Part shown: one piece after another, positions 1-8,307 of the stretch | Numbering within the stretch: the stretch's first letter is position 1 | Layout: every line of letters begins with the position of its first letter | Assembly: GCA_964527735.1 (NCBI GenBank) | Contig: CAZGPG010000003.1 | Coordinates: 1-64,000 of the forward strand | Source of the DNA: JBEBVQ01 sp964527735 | GTDB lineage: Bacteria; Bacteroidota; Bacteroidia; Chitinophagales; Chitinophagaceae | Length of the DNA: 64,000 nucleotides | Reading direction: 5' to 3' | Notes under the pieces: model-generated | Told to the model about the DNA's origin: nothing | Databases searched by the model: none | What the model saw: the letters and a program-made list of their open reading frames with translations, nothing else | Made by a program: the position numbers and the translations under genes

Positions 1-188
1 ATCAGCAGCAATATCTTGAAAATAATAAGGGCCAGCTCATGATAGAGCCGGCCCTTACATTACGTGGAGGTGTTGATTTTCTGAAGTTGCAATTGCAGCT
101 TGGTAGTAGTGTCAATATGACCAATTCCGCTTTCCCGCAGGATAAGGGCTGGATGACGATCGGGTTGCACTACCGGCTGCGTTCCTGA
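1..188 (+). CDS. C-terminal fragment of a probable outer-membrane beta-barrel protein
   Basis: An open frame runs in from the left edge (first complete codon at base 3) and ends at TGA 186-188, giving about 61 residues. The fragment alternates polar and hydrophobic residues (for example FLKLQLQLGSSVNM) and finishes with a short strand, MTIGLHYRLRS. That pattern is typical of the last strands of a Gram-negative outer-membrane barrel. The family cannot be fixed from this tail; a PorP/SprF-like or other barrel protein is possible. The gene is convergent with hflC, which ends 20 bases further on. The assignment is an inference from strand pattern only. Confidence 0.55.
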   Translation, partial: QQQYLENNKGQLMIEPALTLRGGVDFLKLQLQLGSSVNMTNSAFPQDKGWMTIGLHYRLRS

Positions 189-208
189 GTCCGGTAAGCG
201 GTCAATGT

Positions 209-1147
209 TCAATTTATTTTCTTCAAATACCGGAACAGCTCATTATCTGTTGTCAGGATAATACTGCTTTGCTCATCCAGTGAGTTTTCCAGCGTTTCCA
301 TAGACTTGAGGAATCCGTACAACTCTCTTGCCTGAGAACTTTTGTTGTAAGCTGCGGCATATATGGTGGTCGCTTCTGCATCGGCCTTACCGCGAATCAC
401 CTGCGCTTCACGGACAGCTTCTGACTGGATCTGTGCGAGATCCTTCTCTTTGTTCCCTCGTATCCTGAGCGCTTCACCCTGTCCTTCAGACCTGAACTGG
501 TCGGCGATCCGCTTGCGTTCGCTGATCATCCGGTCATATACGCGATCACGTACCTCGTCTACGTAATTCATGCGCTTAAACCGGAAGTCGAGGATGCGGA
601 TGCCGAGATCTGTGGTGCGTTCATTGGCACGTGCCAGTACTATTTTTTCAATGGTATCCCTGCCAATAGAGATCTCTTCCAGTTTTTCGAGCTGCTCCAT
701 AATATCTTCCACTATTTCAGGAGCACGATTGGTGGAGCGCACGATGTCCAGCAGATCATGTGCGGCAACGGCATTCCGGGTTTCGCCGTCGAGTATATCA
801 TCCAGTCTTGATTTTGCAGAGCGCTCATCGCGGAGACGGATGAAAAACTGTAAGGGGTTTGTTATTTCCCAGCGTGCATAGGCATCAATGAAGATAAACT
901 TCTTGTCTTTGGTAGGCACCTGATTGGCTTCGCCGTCCCATTCCAGGTAGCGTTTGTCAAAGAATTGCACACGCTGTATCAGCGGCACTTTAAAGTTCAT
1001 GCCCGGCTGCGTGCGGGGCGCGCCTACGGGCTTGCCAAACTGGGTGACGATTGCCTGCTGTGTTTCATCAAGAATGAAAATACTGCCGTTGAGCAGGATC
1101 AACGCCAAAAGTGCGCCTATAAGTGCCAGAATGTATTTCGTTTTCAT
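209..1147 (-). CDS. hflC: HflC, membrane protease modulator (SPFH/band 7 family)
   Basis: The 312-residue protein has an N-terminal membrane anchor (about residues 7-27) followed by an SPFH/band 7 domain with the typical opening ETQQAIVTQFGKPV and a helical, charged region around residues 210-270. In well-studied bacteria HflC pairs with HflK in a large periplasm-facing cage that surrounds and restrains the FtsH protease. The length is normal for HflC (about 310-330). Its start lies one base beyond the hflK stop, so the two are surely cotranscribed. Assignment is strong from sequence and from the hflK neighbour; the biological role is taken from family knowledge. Confidence 0.93.
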   Translation of the reverse strand: MKTKYILALIGALLALILLNGSIFILDETQQAIVTQFGKPVGAPRTQPGMNFKVPLIQRVQFFDKRYLEWDGEANQVPTKDKKFIFIDAYARWEITNPLQFFIRLRDERSAKSRLDDILDGETRNAVAAHDLLDIVRSTNRAPEIVEDIMEQLEKLEEISIGRDTIEKIVLARANERTTDLGIRILDFRFKRMNYVDEVRDRVYDRMISERKRIADQFRSEGQGEALRIRGNKEKDLAQIQSEAVREAQVIRGKADAEATTIYAAAYNKSSQARELYGFLKSMETLENSLDEQSSIILTTDNELFRYLKKIN

Positions 1148-1148
1148 A

Positions 1149-2126
1149 TCAGTCCTTTTTTTGTTGTTGCTGTGCCATGTTTAATAATGGCATCACGTTA
1201 TTGCCTTTTTCGTCTACAATGATCTTATTGCCCAGCTTGGGAAGAATGCGTTGCATTGTCTCCAGGTAAATGCGTTTTTTGGTTACATCAGGCGCTTTCA
1301 CGTATTCCTGATAAAGTGCGCTGAACCTGTCTGCTTCCCCTTTTGCACGGTTCACCCGGTTGAGTGCATAGGCTTCAGCCAGTTGCACTGTTTCGAGGGC
1401 TTCGCCCCGCGCGCGCGGTATCACGCTGTTGTATTCCGATTCGGCCTGGTTGATCAGCGTTTCCCGTTCCTGCTGTGCCTGGTTGACGGCATTAAACGAA
1501 GGTTTTACGGTCTGCGGCGGATTTACATCCTGAAGCACCACCTGGTCTATCCGGATCCCGTTTTCATAATCGTTGCACATTTGCTGCAGTAGGGCTTCTA
1601 CATTGGAAGCTACTTCCTGCCTGCCCACGGTCAGCACTTCATTCACCGTGCGGTCGCCGACGGTCTTGCGCATGGCAGCTTCCGACATATCGCGCAGTGT
1701 TTTTTCTGCGTTCCTTACACGGAAGAGGTATTGATAGGAATTGACGATACGGTATTGCACTACCCATTCCACGTCGGCCATGTTGAGGTCGCCGGTCAGC
1801 ATGGACGATTCGTCAGAGAAATTACTTTTGGAATATTCTGTCCGTGCGCCGGAGGAAGCGGTACGGAAACCAAACTCATGCTTCAGCTGCCGTTGTACCG
1901 GTATCTTGTGCATTTTCTCTATACCAAACGGCAGGATGAAATTCAGTCCCGGGTTTACGGTACGGTTGTATTTACCGAGGTTGAGCACAACGCCTTCTTC
2001 TTCGGGGCCTACTGTACGGACGGAGGTAAGTATCAGGATCAGTAGCGTGACCCCGAGGGCTACTTTTTTAAAGTGTTTTTTGGCGAGGTAGATGTAGTAT
2101 TTAATCTGGTGTTCCAGGTCATCCAT
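1149..2126 (-). CDS. hflK: HflK, membrane protease modulator (SPFH/band 7 family)
   Basis: The 325-residue protein has a basic cytoplasmic N-terminus, one transmembrane helix (about residues 21-38) and an SPFH domain opening with GPEEEGVVLNLGKYNRTVNPGLNF. A coiled, Ala/Glu/Gln-rich stretch near residues 215-290 matches the HflK helical crown. It lacks the long Gly-rich N-terminal tail of the enterobacterial protein, as is usual in Bacteroidota. It lies upstream of hflC with only one base between them, and 42 bases downstream of a universal stress protein gene on the same strand. The pair is expected to modulate FtsH at the inner membrane. Confidence 0.92.
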   Translation of the reverse strand: MDDLEHQIKYYIYLAKKHFKKVALGVTLLILILTSVRTVGPEEEGVVLNLGKYNRTVNPGLNFILPFGIEKMHKIPVQRQLKHEFGFRTASSGARTEYSKSNFSDESSMLTGDLNMADVEWVVQYRIVNSYQYLFRVRNAEKTLRDMSEAAMRKTVGDRTVNEVLTVGRQEVASNVEALLQQMCNDYENGIRIDQVVLQDVNPPQTVKPSFNAVNQAQQERETLINQAESEYNSVIPRARGEALETVQLAEAYALNRVNRAKGEADRFSALYQEYVKAPDVTKKRIYLETMQRILPKLGNKIIVDEKGNNVMPLLNMAQQQQKKD

Positions 2127-2168
2127 GTTGTGAGTTGTATTTTAGTTGGTGTGTGATTGAATTATTTT

Positions 2169-3011
2169 TCATACCTGTGCAGGTACAACAAGCAGTGGTT
2201 TGTCTGTCAGATATGCAATCCGGTTAGTCATACTCTCCATATAAAAACGCTCGAAAAATGTCTTCTGGCGTTTTACCATGACCAGGATATCATAGGGTAC
2301 TTCCGTACACAGTTTTTCGAGGCCTGCTCCGACCGAGTCACTTCCCAGAAGCTGGTGCTCCAGTTTAATACTGCCGGCGGCATCCTGCAGTGATGCGGAA
2401 TATTCCTCCAGTGAAACCTGTGCTTTGCCGGTATCCTGTTTATTATTGTCGATAAGGTGCACCACTTTAATTCGTGCGTCGAACATGGAAGCCAGGAATC
2501 CGGAAATATGCAATGCCTGTGTATCGTCCTGGTGATACCCCGTTGCCAATACGATCTGCTCCGGATGTTTCCATTCATATTCTTCCGGGATCAGCAGCAA
2601 TGGCAGGGATGTTTTTTCCATGATGCGTACTGCAACGGTGCCCACAACCACTTTCTGTAATCCGCTTGCGCCCTGTGTGCCCATCACGATCATGTCTATC
2701 TGATTGTCTTCTGCAAATTTCAGAATGGAGCCTACCAGGGGCGACCTGCCCAGCACAGCAACGATCTTCACATCCGGGGCTTCTGCCTGCACTTTGTCGC
2801 GCAGTTTGTGCAGATCGCTCATGAGATTCATTTCGTGGCCTGCATTGTATGTTTCCCTTTGGTCTACGGCTTCTATAAAAGGATTGCTTATGGGAGTATA
2901 AATATGGCAGAGATATATTTCGCCGTTGCTGCGCGCGGCTATTTGCATTGCATAACGTAGTGCTTTTTCTGCTGTTTCCGAAAAATCGGTAGGTACGAGA
3001 ATTTTTGTCAT
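2169..3011 (-). CDS. Universal stress protein, tandem UspA domains
   Basis: The 280-residue protein carries two UspA folds in tandem (about 1-145 and 150-280). The first starts with MTKILVPTDFSETAEKAL and holds a good nucleotide-binding signature, GTQGASGLQKVVVGTVAVRI, so it probably binds ATP or a related nucleotide. The second keeps the fold (ending KPLLVVPAQV), but the matching segment VKRQKTFFERFYMESMTN has lost the Gly-x2-Gly-x9-Gly pattern. It is therefore probably a non-binding structural half. It precedes hflK on the same strand, so stress signalling and protease modulation may be coexpressed; the ligand is unknown. Confidence 0.9.
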   Translation of the reverse strand: MTKILVPTDFSETAEKALRYAMQIAARSNGEIYLCHIYTPISNPFIEAVDQRETYNAGHEMNLMSDLHKLRDKVQAEAPDVKIVAVLGRSPLVGSILKFAEDNQIDMIVMGTQGASGLQKVVVGTVAVRIMEKTSLPLLLIPEEYEWKHPEQIVLATGYHQDDTQALHISGFLASMFDARIKVVHLIDNNKQDTGKAQVSLEEYSASLQDAAGSIKLEHQLLGSDSVGAGLEKLCTEVPYDILVMVKRQKTFFERFYMESMTNRIAYLTDKPLLVVPAQV

Positions 3012-3176
3012 GAGCTATTTGTCTTTATTTATCCGGTATTGTAAGCGACCATGAAGATGGCAGTCCGTGCTAATAAGTATATATGCCGTGAATTGGCGTA
3101 ATGAGGAACACGAACCGCTAAAATACGAACCAATTGCCAGAAACCGGTCGTATGATGGGTTTATTTCTGCAAGAGA

Positions 3177-5228
3177 TTATGTGATACCGTTTGCTTTGGG
3201 TTCCTTTTGAAGGGTTCCGGGATCAAATATTTCTTCGATATTTCTCTTGCTGCGTGGCGCCCGGAAGAAGTCGAACGGATATTTGCGGAAATAACGGAAG
3301 ATCAGCCGGAGCAGGTATGTATAGCTGCGGATCTGCATTCCGCGCGAACGCATGGCCACCCAGAACGCCAGGCCGAAACTCACCAGGAAATTGAGGAAAC
3401 CAATGCCCAACACGCCGATCACCACCACAGCCACTTCTGCAAGCGGTACACTATTATTCAACCCCTGCAGGCCGAATGCAAAGTTGGCGGTAGAGATCGT
3501 GATGTGCCGGATGTCGAAAGGGATGCCGAGACTTTTCCCGATCAGCGGAGCAAAGCCGAGGAAGAAGCCAAGCGCAATATTACCGGCAAAACCGCCCAGG
3601 TTCCCGTCTATATACGCGGCGATCTTGTTGCGCCGCTCGGGTTTGAATAATAATTTCAGTGCCGGATGAGCGCGGACGCGTCCGGGAATATTCCTGAACC
3701 GTACGAGATTATCCACATAACCCGAAATGATCCCTGACAGAAAAAGAAAAACACCGGTAATGCAGGCATACAGCCAGGCCAGGCTCACCAACGGGTTCTG
3801 ATTGTCCAGGTATCCCTGTGCTTCGGCAGTGCCTGCAAGCTTATGGCCAAAGGCTAGCTCATACAGATAAGCCAGTACCCAGGATAAGGGGAATACGATC
3901 ATCAGGTTGCCGATGAAGGAAGCAGTCTGGCTTCTCCAGACCAATACGAAGGAATAGGCGACATTCTGCACGGACGGCCGCTTCTGCTTTCGCTCATCGA
4001 GGTATGAAGCGAGTGTCGAAGCTGTCATGGCCGGCTGCTTGGTGGCCAGTGTGGTATGTGTCACCTGCAGCAATACAAACCCGATGGCGTAGTTTATACC
4101 GTACACGAAATATTCCCAGAACGGCGCCATATCCACATGGTGCAGCAGGGTTTTAAACAGGGCAATGAAAGAAATAATAGCGCCACCTCCTGCCGCTGAG
4201 AGCAGGAAAAGCCAGTATTCACGCCGGGTGTTGGTGATATAATGTTCGCCGGTATTTCCTTTATGTTCTGCAATCTGATAGGCAACCAGGCCTGTATTCT
4301 TCCGGATCAGCTCCCGCACGCTGTTTCGTTTGTTTTCACTCTCAACAATTTCTTTGAAGAAACGTACGGAGGTAAGCAGGGGGGCTTCCACCAGGGTGTC
4401 GTCTGTAAGCAACGAAATGATGTGGAGCATCCTGGTTATCTGCTGCTCGGTGCGTACCAGCAGGTAGGTCTGCGACAAACTCGTTCCGTATCGTTCGCTG
4501 CTTTTCCGGATGGTTTGCAGGATGCCGTTGCAGGTGTGTAGCAACCGGATGGCGAGCACGGCTTTCTCATTTACATAAGCGAGGTTATCGTGCTGGAAGG
4601 CCTGGATCAACTGCAGCATGACCGCATTCTGCTCCAGGAAGGGGCTGGTCATGTCGGTGTCGGAAGAGATGTTGCTGTGAATATCTTCTTCGAGACCCAG
4701 AGACGACACACGGTACGAAAGCACCGTCAACGCAATGGCAAGATAATTGCCCAGTTCGGGAGCCATTTTTTCCATGTCAAACGACAGGAGCTCGAATAGC
4801 TTTACCCACAGTGTATCGGGTACGGAATTGACCCACACATAATCGTTGCGTTTATTGAATGTCTGGCGGATCACAAACTCCAGGCTTCTTTTGTCCGGGA
4901 GCGGCGGCAGGATTATATGCTTGATCTTCTGTACGAGCTCGGGGAAGAAGCCGGGGCTGCTCAGAATGCCCGTTCGGGTGAAAAGGCTGAAACAATCCCG
5001 CTGGTTGAGCAATCCTGCGATCATTTTCTGAAAAGCGGCTTTCAACTGCTTTTCCTGCTCAAGGCGTGCGATCAGGTAGGTTACTTTCTGCTCTGCGGTG
5101 ATGCCGTCGCCGGGTCGCAGCGCGGCAATGGTCCTGATAAACAACTGGGTATGCCGGTTGCTGTCCGTATTCCCGGTGATGTCTTTTAAAGCAGCGGCTA
5201 ATACGGCATTGTTGACAGTCAGGTGCAT
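3177..5228 (-). CDS. Gcr-family polytopic membrane protein ('site-specific recombinase' family)
   Basis: The 683-residue protein matches the family catalogued as site-specific recombinase Gcr (SpecificRecomb, COG4389). The N-terminal half is helical and soluble. From about residue 338 onward there are six or more hydrophobic segments (for example around 338-360, 370-395, 437-460, 480-505, 550-570 and 600-633). No tyrosine or serine recombinase catalytic motif is visible, and the architecture is that of an inner-membrane protein, so the recombinase label should be read as a historical family name. It sits alone between usp and an acyl-CoA dehydrogenase, with about 90 bases on its downstream-neighbour side. 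Function is unknown. Confidence 0.75.
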   Translation of the reverse strand: MHLTVNNAVLAAALKDITGNTDSNRHTQLFIRTIAALRPGDGITAEQKVTYLIARLEQEKQLKAAFQKMIAGLLNQRDCFSLFTRTGILSSPGFFPELVQKIKHIILPPLPDKRSLEFVIRQTFNKRNDYVWVNSVPDTLWVKLFELLSFDMEKMAPELGNYLAIALTVLSYRVSSLGLEEDIHSNISSDTDMTSPFLEQNAVMLQLIQAFQHDNLAYVNEKAVLAIRLLHTCNGILQTIRKSSERYGTSLSQTYLLVRTEQQITRMLHIISLLTDDTLVEAPLLTSVRFFKEIVESENKRNSVRELIRKNTGLVAYQIAEHKGNTGEHYITNTRREYWLFLLSAAGGGAIISFIALFKTLLHHVDMAPFWEYFVYGINYAIGFVLLQVTHTTLATKQPAMTASTLASYLDERKQKRPSVQNVAYSFVLVWRSQTASFIGNLMIVFPLSWVLAYLYELAFGHKLAGTAEAQGYLDNQNPLVSLAWLYACITGVFLFLSGIISGYVDNLVRFRNIPGRVRAHPALKLLFKPERRNKIAAYIDGNLGGFAGNIALGFFLGFAPLIGKSLGIPFDIRHITISTANFAFGLQGLNNSVPLAEVAVVVIGVLGIGFLNFLVSFGLAFWVAMRSRGMQIRSYTYLLRLIFRYFRKYPFDFFRAPRSKRNIEEIFDPGTLQKEPKANGIT

Positions 5229-5317
5229 AGGGGCGACCGCATATAGTTTTCTCTGTTAACAAAAGACTTCCGATAAAGGCTGTACCGGTGAAATGAACAC
5301 TACCTGAACGGATCGCC

Positions 5318-6457
5318 TTACCTTAAAATACTTCTTGAAATAACCAGCTTCTGTATTTCGGAAGTGCCTTCTCCGATGGTGCAAAGCTTGGCGTCACGGT
5401 AAAATTTCTCGACCGGAAAATCTTTGGTATAGCCATAACCGCCAAAGATCTGCACTGCGTCGGTGGCGATCTCTACGGCTATTTCGGAAGCATAATATTT
5501 GGCCATTGCAGATTCTTTGGTCATCGGGACATTCCGGTTTTTCATGTCCGCGGCTTGATAGATCAGCGCTTCGGCAGCCTCGATCTTGACGGCCATATCG
5601 GCCAGCTTAAAGCTGATGGCCTGGAAGCTGGCGATCGGTTGGTCGAACTGGTGGCGCTCTTTGGCATATTTTACCGATGCATCAAAAGCGCCTTTGGCAA
5701 TACCGAGGGATAAGGCCGCAATGGAAATACGCCCACCGTCCAGCACTTTCATGGCTTGCGGAAAACCGGTACCCACTTCGCCGAGCCGGTTTGCATCCGG
5801 TATCCGGCAATTATCGAAGACAAGTTCTGCTGTTTCGGAAGCGCGCATGCCCAGCTTGTTTTCTTTTTTACCGGCGCTGAATCCCGGTGTGCCGCGTTCT
5901 ACAACAAAAGCAGTAATGTTATTGGCTGTGCGGGGTTCGCCTGTGCGTGCAAGCACAACAGCTACATCGCCCGATATGCCGTGTGTAATCCAGTTTTTGG
6001 TGCCGTTCAGCACCCATTCATCTCCTTCACGAACAGCAGTACATTTCATATTGCCGGCATCACTGCCCGTATTGGCTTCGGTAAGCCCCCACGCGCCGAT
6101 CCATTCGCCGGAAGCCAGGCGCGGTAAATATTTTTGCTTCTGGTCTTCATTGCCAAAATACAGGATATGCCCGGTGCACAGAGAGTTATGTGCCGCTACC
6201 GACAGCCCGATAGAGCCGCATACTTTGGCTATCTCACTCACTACCGTCACATACTCGAAATAGCTAAGCCCGCTGCCGCCGTACTCTGCCGGCACCAATA
6301 CACCCATCAAACCAAGCGCACCCATCTCCCGGAACAGCTCCACGGGGAATTTCTGGGTTTCATCCCACTCCATCATTTCCGGGCGGATATGCTTGTCGGC
6401 AAAACCGCGCACCATATCTGCGATCTGCACTTGTGTATCGGTAAGACTAAAATCCAT
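5318..6457 (-). CDS. Acyl-CoA dehydrogenase (short/medium chain type)
   Basis: The 379-residue flavoprotein has normal family length and all three acyl-CoA dehydrogenase domains: N-terminal helices, a central beta domain with the FAD/substrate signature WGLTEANTGSDAGN, and a C-terminal helical domain. The catalytic glutamate is expected at about residue 363 in CTIGEGTSEIQ, the position used by butyryl-CoA-type enzymes. It should oxidise acyl-CoA to trans-2-enoyl-CoA, passing electrons to ETF. It starts five bases after the stop of the helix-hairpin-helix gene on the same strand, so the two are likely cotranscribed although their functions look unrelated. Chain-length preference cannot be read from sequence. 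Confidence 0.93.
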   Translation of the reverse strand: MDFSLTDTQVQIADMVRGFADKHIRPEMMEWDETQKFPVELFREMGALGLMGVLVPAEYGGSGLSYFEYVTVVSEIAKVCGSIGLSVAAHNSLCTGHILYFGNEDQKQKYLPRLASGEWIGAWGLTEANTGSDAGNMKCTAVREGDEWVLNGTKNWITHGISGDVAVVLARTGEPRTANNITAFVVERGTPGFSAGKKENKLGMRASETAELVFDNCRIPDANRLGEVGTGFPQAMKVLDGGRISIAALSLGIAKGAFDASVKYAKERHQFDQPIASFQAISFKLADMAVKIEAAEALIYQAADMKNRNVPMTKESAMAKYYASEIAVEIATDAVQIFGGYGYTKDFPVEKFYRDAKLCTIGEGTSEIQKLVISRSILR

Positions 6458-6462
6458 AATAA

Positions 6463-7332
6463 CTATTCAACAGTAAGGTATGGCGCAATTTTACGATAAT
6501 TTTCCTCATTGATCAACGAAAGACGCGTTATTTCTGTGATATTTTTATAGTTCCCAAGTTCATCACGCAGCCGAATGATGCCTGCCGCTATTTGTTTGCC
6601 GATGTACGGATGTGCAGTAAGGGTTTCAATGTCAGTCGTGTTTATATTGATTCGTTTTGCCTTTCGGGGGTTGATTGTCAATCGCTGCCGTAATACCAAC
6701 ATCACGGTATCTTTGAACGGATAGATCTCCAGCAACTGTTCGTGCTCTATAAATCCGCCCAGGGCTTTTTTTCGTTCTGTTATTTTGCGGGCCAGCGCCG
6801 GCCCGATCCCCCACAGGCGTACCAATGCCGCAGAATCGGCGGTGTTTAGTTCTATGGTGGTATTTTTTTGCCGGCTGCCTGTCTTGTATTTATCGTTGGG
6901 GCCGTCATGATTGCGCGTAATGCGGATATAAGGTTCAAGCCGGCGATATGCGGAGTCAGTCAGTGTATGCAGCGCCTTTAAGTCATCCTTTTTATAAAAT
7001 ACTTTTCCTTTTCTACGCCAGTTGAGCAACATGCGGGTGGTTTTTTGCGTCAGTCCGAGCTTCCGCCACCCAACGCTGTCGAGGGTATTCGGGTCAAAAG
7101 AAAAAAGCGTTGGGGGTGGAACTATTTCGATCGGTTGGGTGGTTCGGGCAGTATTGAAATTTTCCCAGGCGCGAGCCAGTCTCGCTTCTTTTTCCGGGTT
7201 TATATCCGGTTTGATCCATAAATGCAGGAGGACACGGCAGCAAAACAGTAAAAGCAGCAGGATGCCAAGCGTGATAAACCCAAGCCGCTCTGCCCGGCTG
7301 AATTGTATATAAGCTGCTATCCACTTTTTCAT
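6463..7332 (-). CDS. Membrane-anchored helix-hairpin-helix (ComEA-like) protein
   Basis: The chosen ATG at 7330-7332 gives 289 residues beginning MKKWIAAYIQF; an in-frame ATG 42 bases upstream would add an unlikely leader. A single transmembrane helix spans about residues 18-38. Three helix-hairpin-helix units follow near residues 78-137, 161-218 and 228-286. The second contains LNTADSAALVRLWGIGPALA and the third NINTTDIETLTAHPYIGKQIA, the ComEA-type DNA-binding pattern. In competence systems such proteins bind incoming DNA at the envelope. No other competence gene is visible here, so a DNA uptake role is only inferred. Confidence 0.82.
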   Translation of the reverse strand: MKKWIAAYIQFSRAERLGFITLGILLLLLFCCRVLLHLWIKPDINPEKEARLARAWENFNTARTTQPIEIVPPPTLFSFDPNTLDSVGWRKLGLTQKTTRMLLNWRRKGKVFYKKDDLKALHTLTDSAYRRLEPYIRITRNHDGPNDKYKTGSRQKNTTIELNTADSAALVRLWGIGPALARKITERKKALGGFIEHEQLLEIYPFKDTVMLVLRQRLTINPRKAKRININTTDIETLTAHPYIGKQIAAGIIRLRDELGNYKNITEITRLSLINEENYRKIAPYLTVE

Positions 7333-7436
7333 ACTGCACAGTATAACAGAAAGTAAATTTATAATTGCGCGCATTAAAAATTGAATATCATTATATTACA
7401 GATAATTTCATTGTTATTATTATCATGACTTATGTA

Positions 7437-7459
7437 TTGATTATAAAATCCATAATCAA
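7437..7459. promoter_or_regulatory. Perfect 8-base inverted repeat, operator-like
   Basis: TTGATTAT and ATAATCAA form perfect arms around a seven-base centre in the divergent spacer. The size and position suit a dimeric regulator site serving either flanking gene, but no regulator is encoded nearby and chance is possible in such AT-rich DNA. Confidence 0.3.
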
Positions 7460-7520
7460 ACGATAATATATCAAAACCGGTTTGGTACGGGATATGTGGT
7501 TAACTTTAAAGACGGTTTTT

Positions 7521-7606
7521 AATTAGCTAATGCGATAATTAGCTGATATGCTGATGATCCTCGCGACAGAAATTAGCTAATCGGCACATCAGCATAATTG
7601 GCTAAT
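7521..7606. repeat. Cluster of AATTAGCTAAT / GCTGAT word repeats
   Basis: AATTAGCTAA occurs at 7521 and 7571. Variants are AATTAGCTGA at 7537 and AATTGGCTAA at 7596, with interspersed GCTGAT and ATCAGC words. The core AATTAGCTAATT is self-complementary. The same words recur on the far side of the next gene at 8121-8165, and none lie inside a gene. Confidence 0.6.
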
Positions 7607-7633
7607 CAATTTATTAATCTTAAATCACATGCT

Positions 7634-8107
7634 ATGTTATGGCGTACATTCAGTGGTGAGCGGATCGGGCTGCCGATCAAGGAGGCGGTAGAGCAGGCTA
7701 TTGTCCGGGAAACGAAGGCCGGTTATCACCTGAAAGTGTGTATTGGTACGGATTCCCAGGTGCACGGGGTTGATACCGAATTTGCGACAGTTATTGTTTT
7801 TCTTCGTGAAAAGCGTGGGGGCTTTATGTTTATCCACAACGAAAAAGACACGCGCCGGTACAGTATCCGGGAACGTATGCTGGTGGAGGTGGCCAAAAGC
7901 ATTGAGATCGCTTATGAGCTGTGTGATCTGTTTAACCGGTACGATGTGGATATGGAAGTGCATGCGGATATCAATACCAACCCGCAGTTCAAGAGCAATG
8001 AAGCATTGCGTGAAGCAATGGGCTACATTCTGGGGATGGGGTTTGCATTTAAGGCGAAGCCCGAAGCCTTTGCCAGCAGCAGTTGTGCGAATAAGATAGT
8101 CAACTGA
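7634..8107 (+). CDS. YkuK/DUF458-family RNase H-like protein
   Basis: The ATG at 7634 gives 157 residues beginning MLWRTFSGERIGLPIKEAV; a TTG 36 bases upstream is in frame but falls inside the word-repeat cluster, so I reject it. The protein matches the YkuK/DUF458 family, which has a ribonuclease H-like fold. Two acidic motifs fit its active-site region: CIGTDSQVHG near the N-terminus and EVHADINTNP near residue 112. Nuclease activity is predicted from fold only, and the substrate is unknown. It stands alone, flanked on both sides by intergenic word repeats and followed by a strong hairpin. Confidence 0.8.
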   Translation: MLWRTFSGERIGLPIKEAVEQAIVRETKAGYHLKVCIGTDSQVHGVDTEFATVIVFLREKRGGFMFIHNEKDTRRYSIRERMLVEVAKSIEIAYELCDLFNRYDVDMEVHADINTNPQFKSNEALREAMGYILGMGFAFKAKPEAFASSSCANKIVN

Positions 8108-8120
8108 ACATTGTGTCTGG

Positions 8121-8165
8121 TTTAATTCGCTGATGCTTGTCGTGAAAATTATTAGCTAATTTAAT
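8121..8165. repeat. AATTAGCTAATT word repeats downstream of the YkuK-like gene
   Basis: TTTAATTCGCTGATGC at 8121 and ATTATTAGCTAATTTAA around 8149-8165 repeat the words seen upstream of the same gene at 7521-7606. Together they bracket the YkuK-like gene. Confidence 0.5.
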
Positions 8166-8166
8166 C

Positions 8167-8205
8167 GCCGGACAAATGTCCGTAAAATACGGACATTTGT
8201 CCGGC
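8167..8205. terminator. Perfect 17-base-pair hairpin, possible terminator or REP-like repeat
   Basis: Arms 8167-8183 and 8189-8205 pair perfectly around the loop AAAAT; the arm begins GCCGGACAAATGTCC. It lies 60 bases after the YkuK-like stop. There is no T-run after it, so it may be a structural 3' end or a dispersed palindromic repeat rather than a classical intrinsic terminator. Confidence 0.55.
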
Positions 8206-8307
8206 ATTCACCCCTCAATCCCCATCCTGCATTCCTAATTGTCCTGACGTGCGCTTTGTACGCAAATTTTATTAAATTTACTGGTGCAAGTCTTGTAATC
8301 TGCCGGA

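Larger units (their letters stand above)
7333..7633. other. AT-rich divergent intergenic region (about 300 bases)
   Basis: This spacer lies between the divergent helix-hairpin-helix gene and the YkuK-like gene. I see no coding frame worth calling. It holds a perfect 8-base dyad at 7437-7459 (listed separately), an A/T-rich stretch around 7373-7475, and four copies of an AATTAGCTAA-like word between 7521 and 7606 (listed separately). Promoters for both flanking genes must lie here, but I found no convincing TAnnTTTG box. Confidence 0.6.

Noticed and set aside
3177..5228. Integrase or mobile-element call for the Gcr-family gene
   Set aside because: No recombinase catalytic motif, no attachment-site repeats, and a polytopic membrane architecture.
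5586..6263. Open frame of 225 codons on the plus strand
   Set aside because: Antisense shadow of the acyl-CoA dehydrogenase; low-complexity Ser/Ala/Pro translation.
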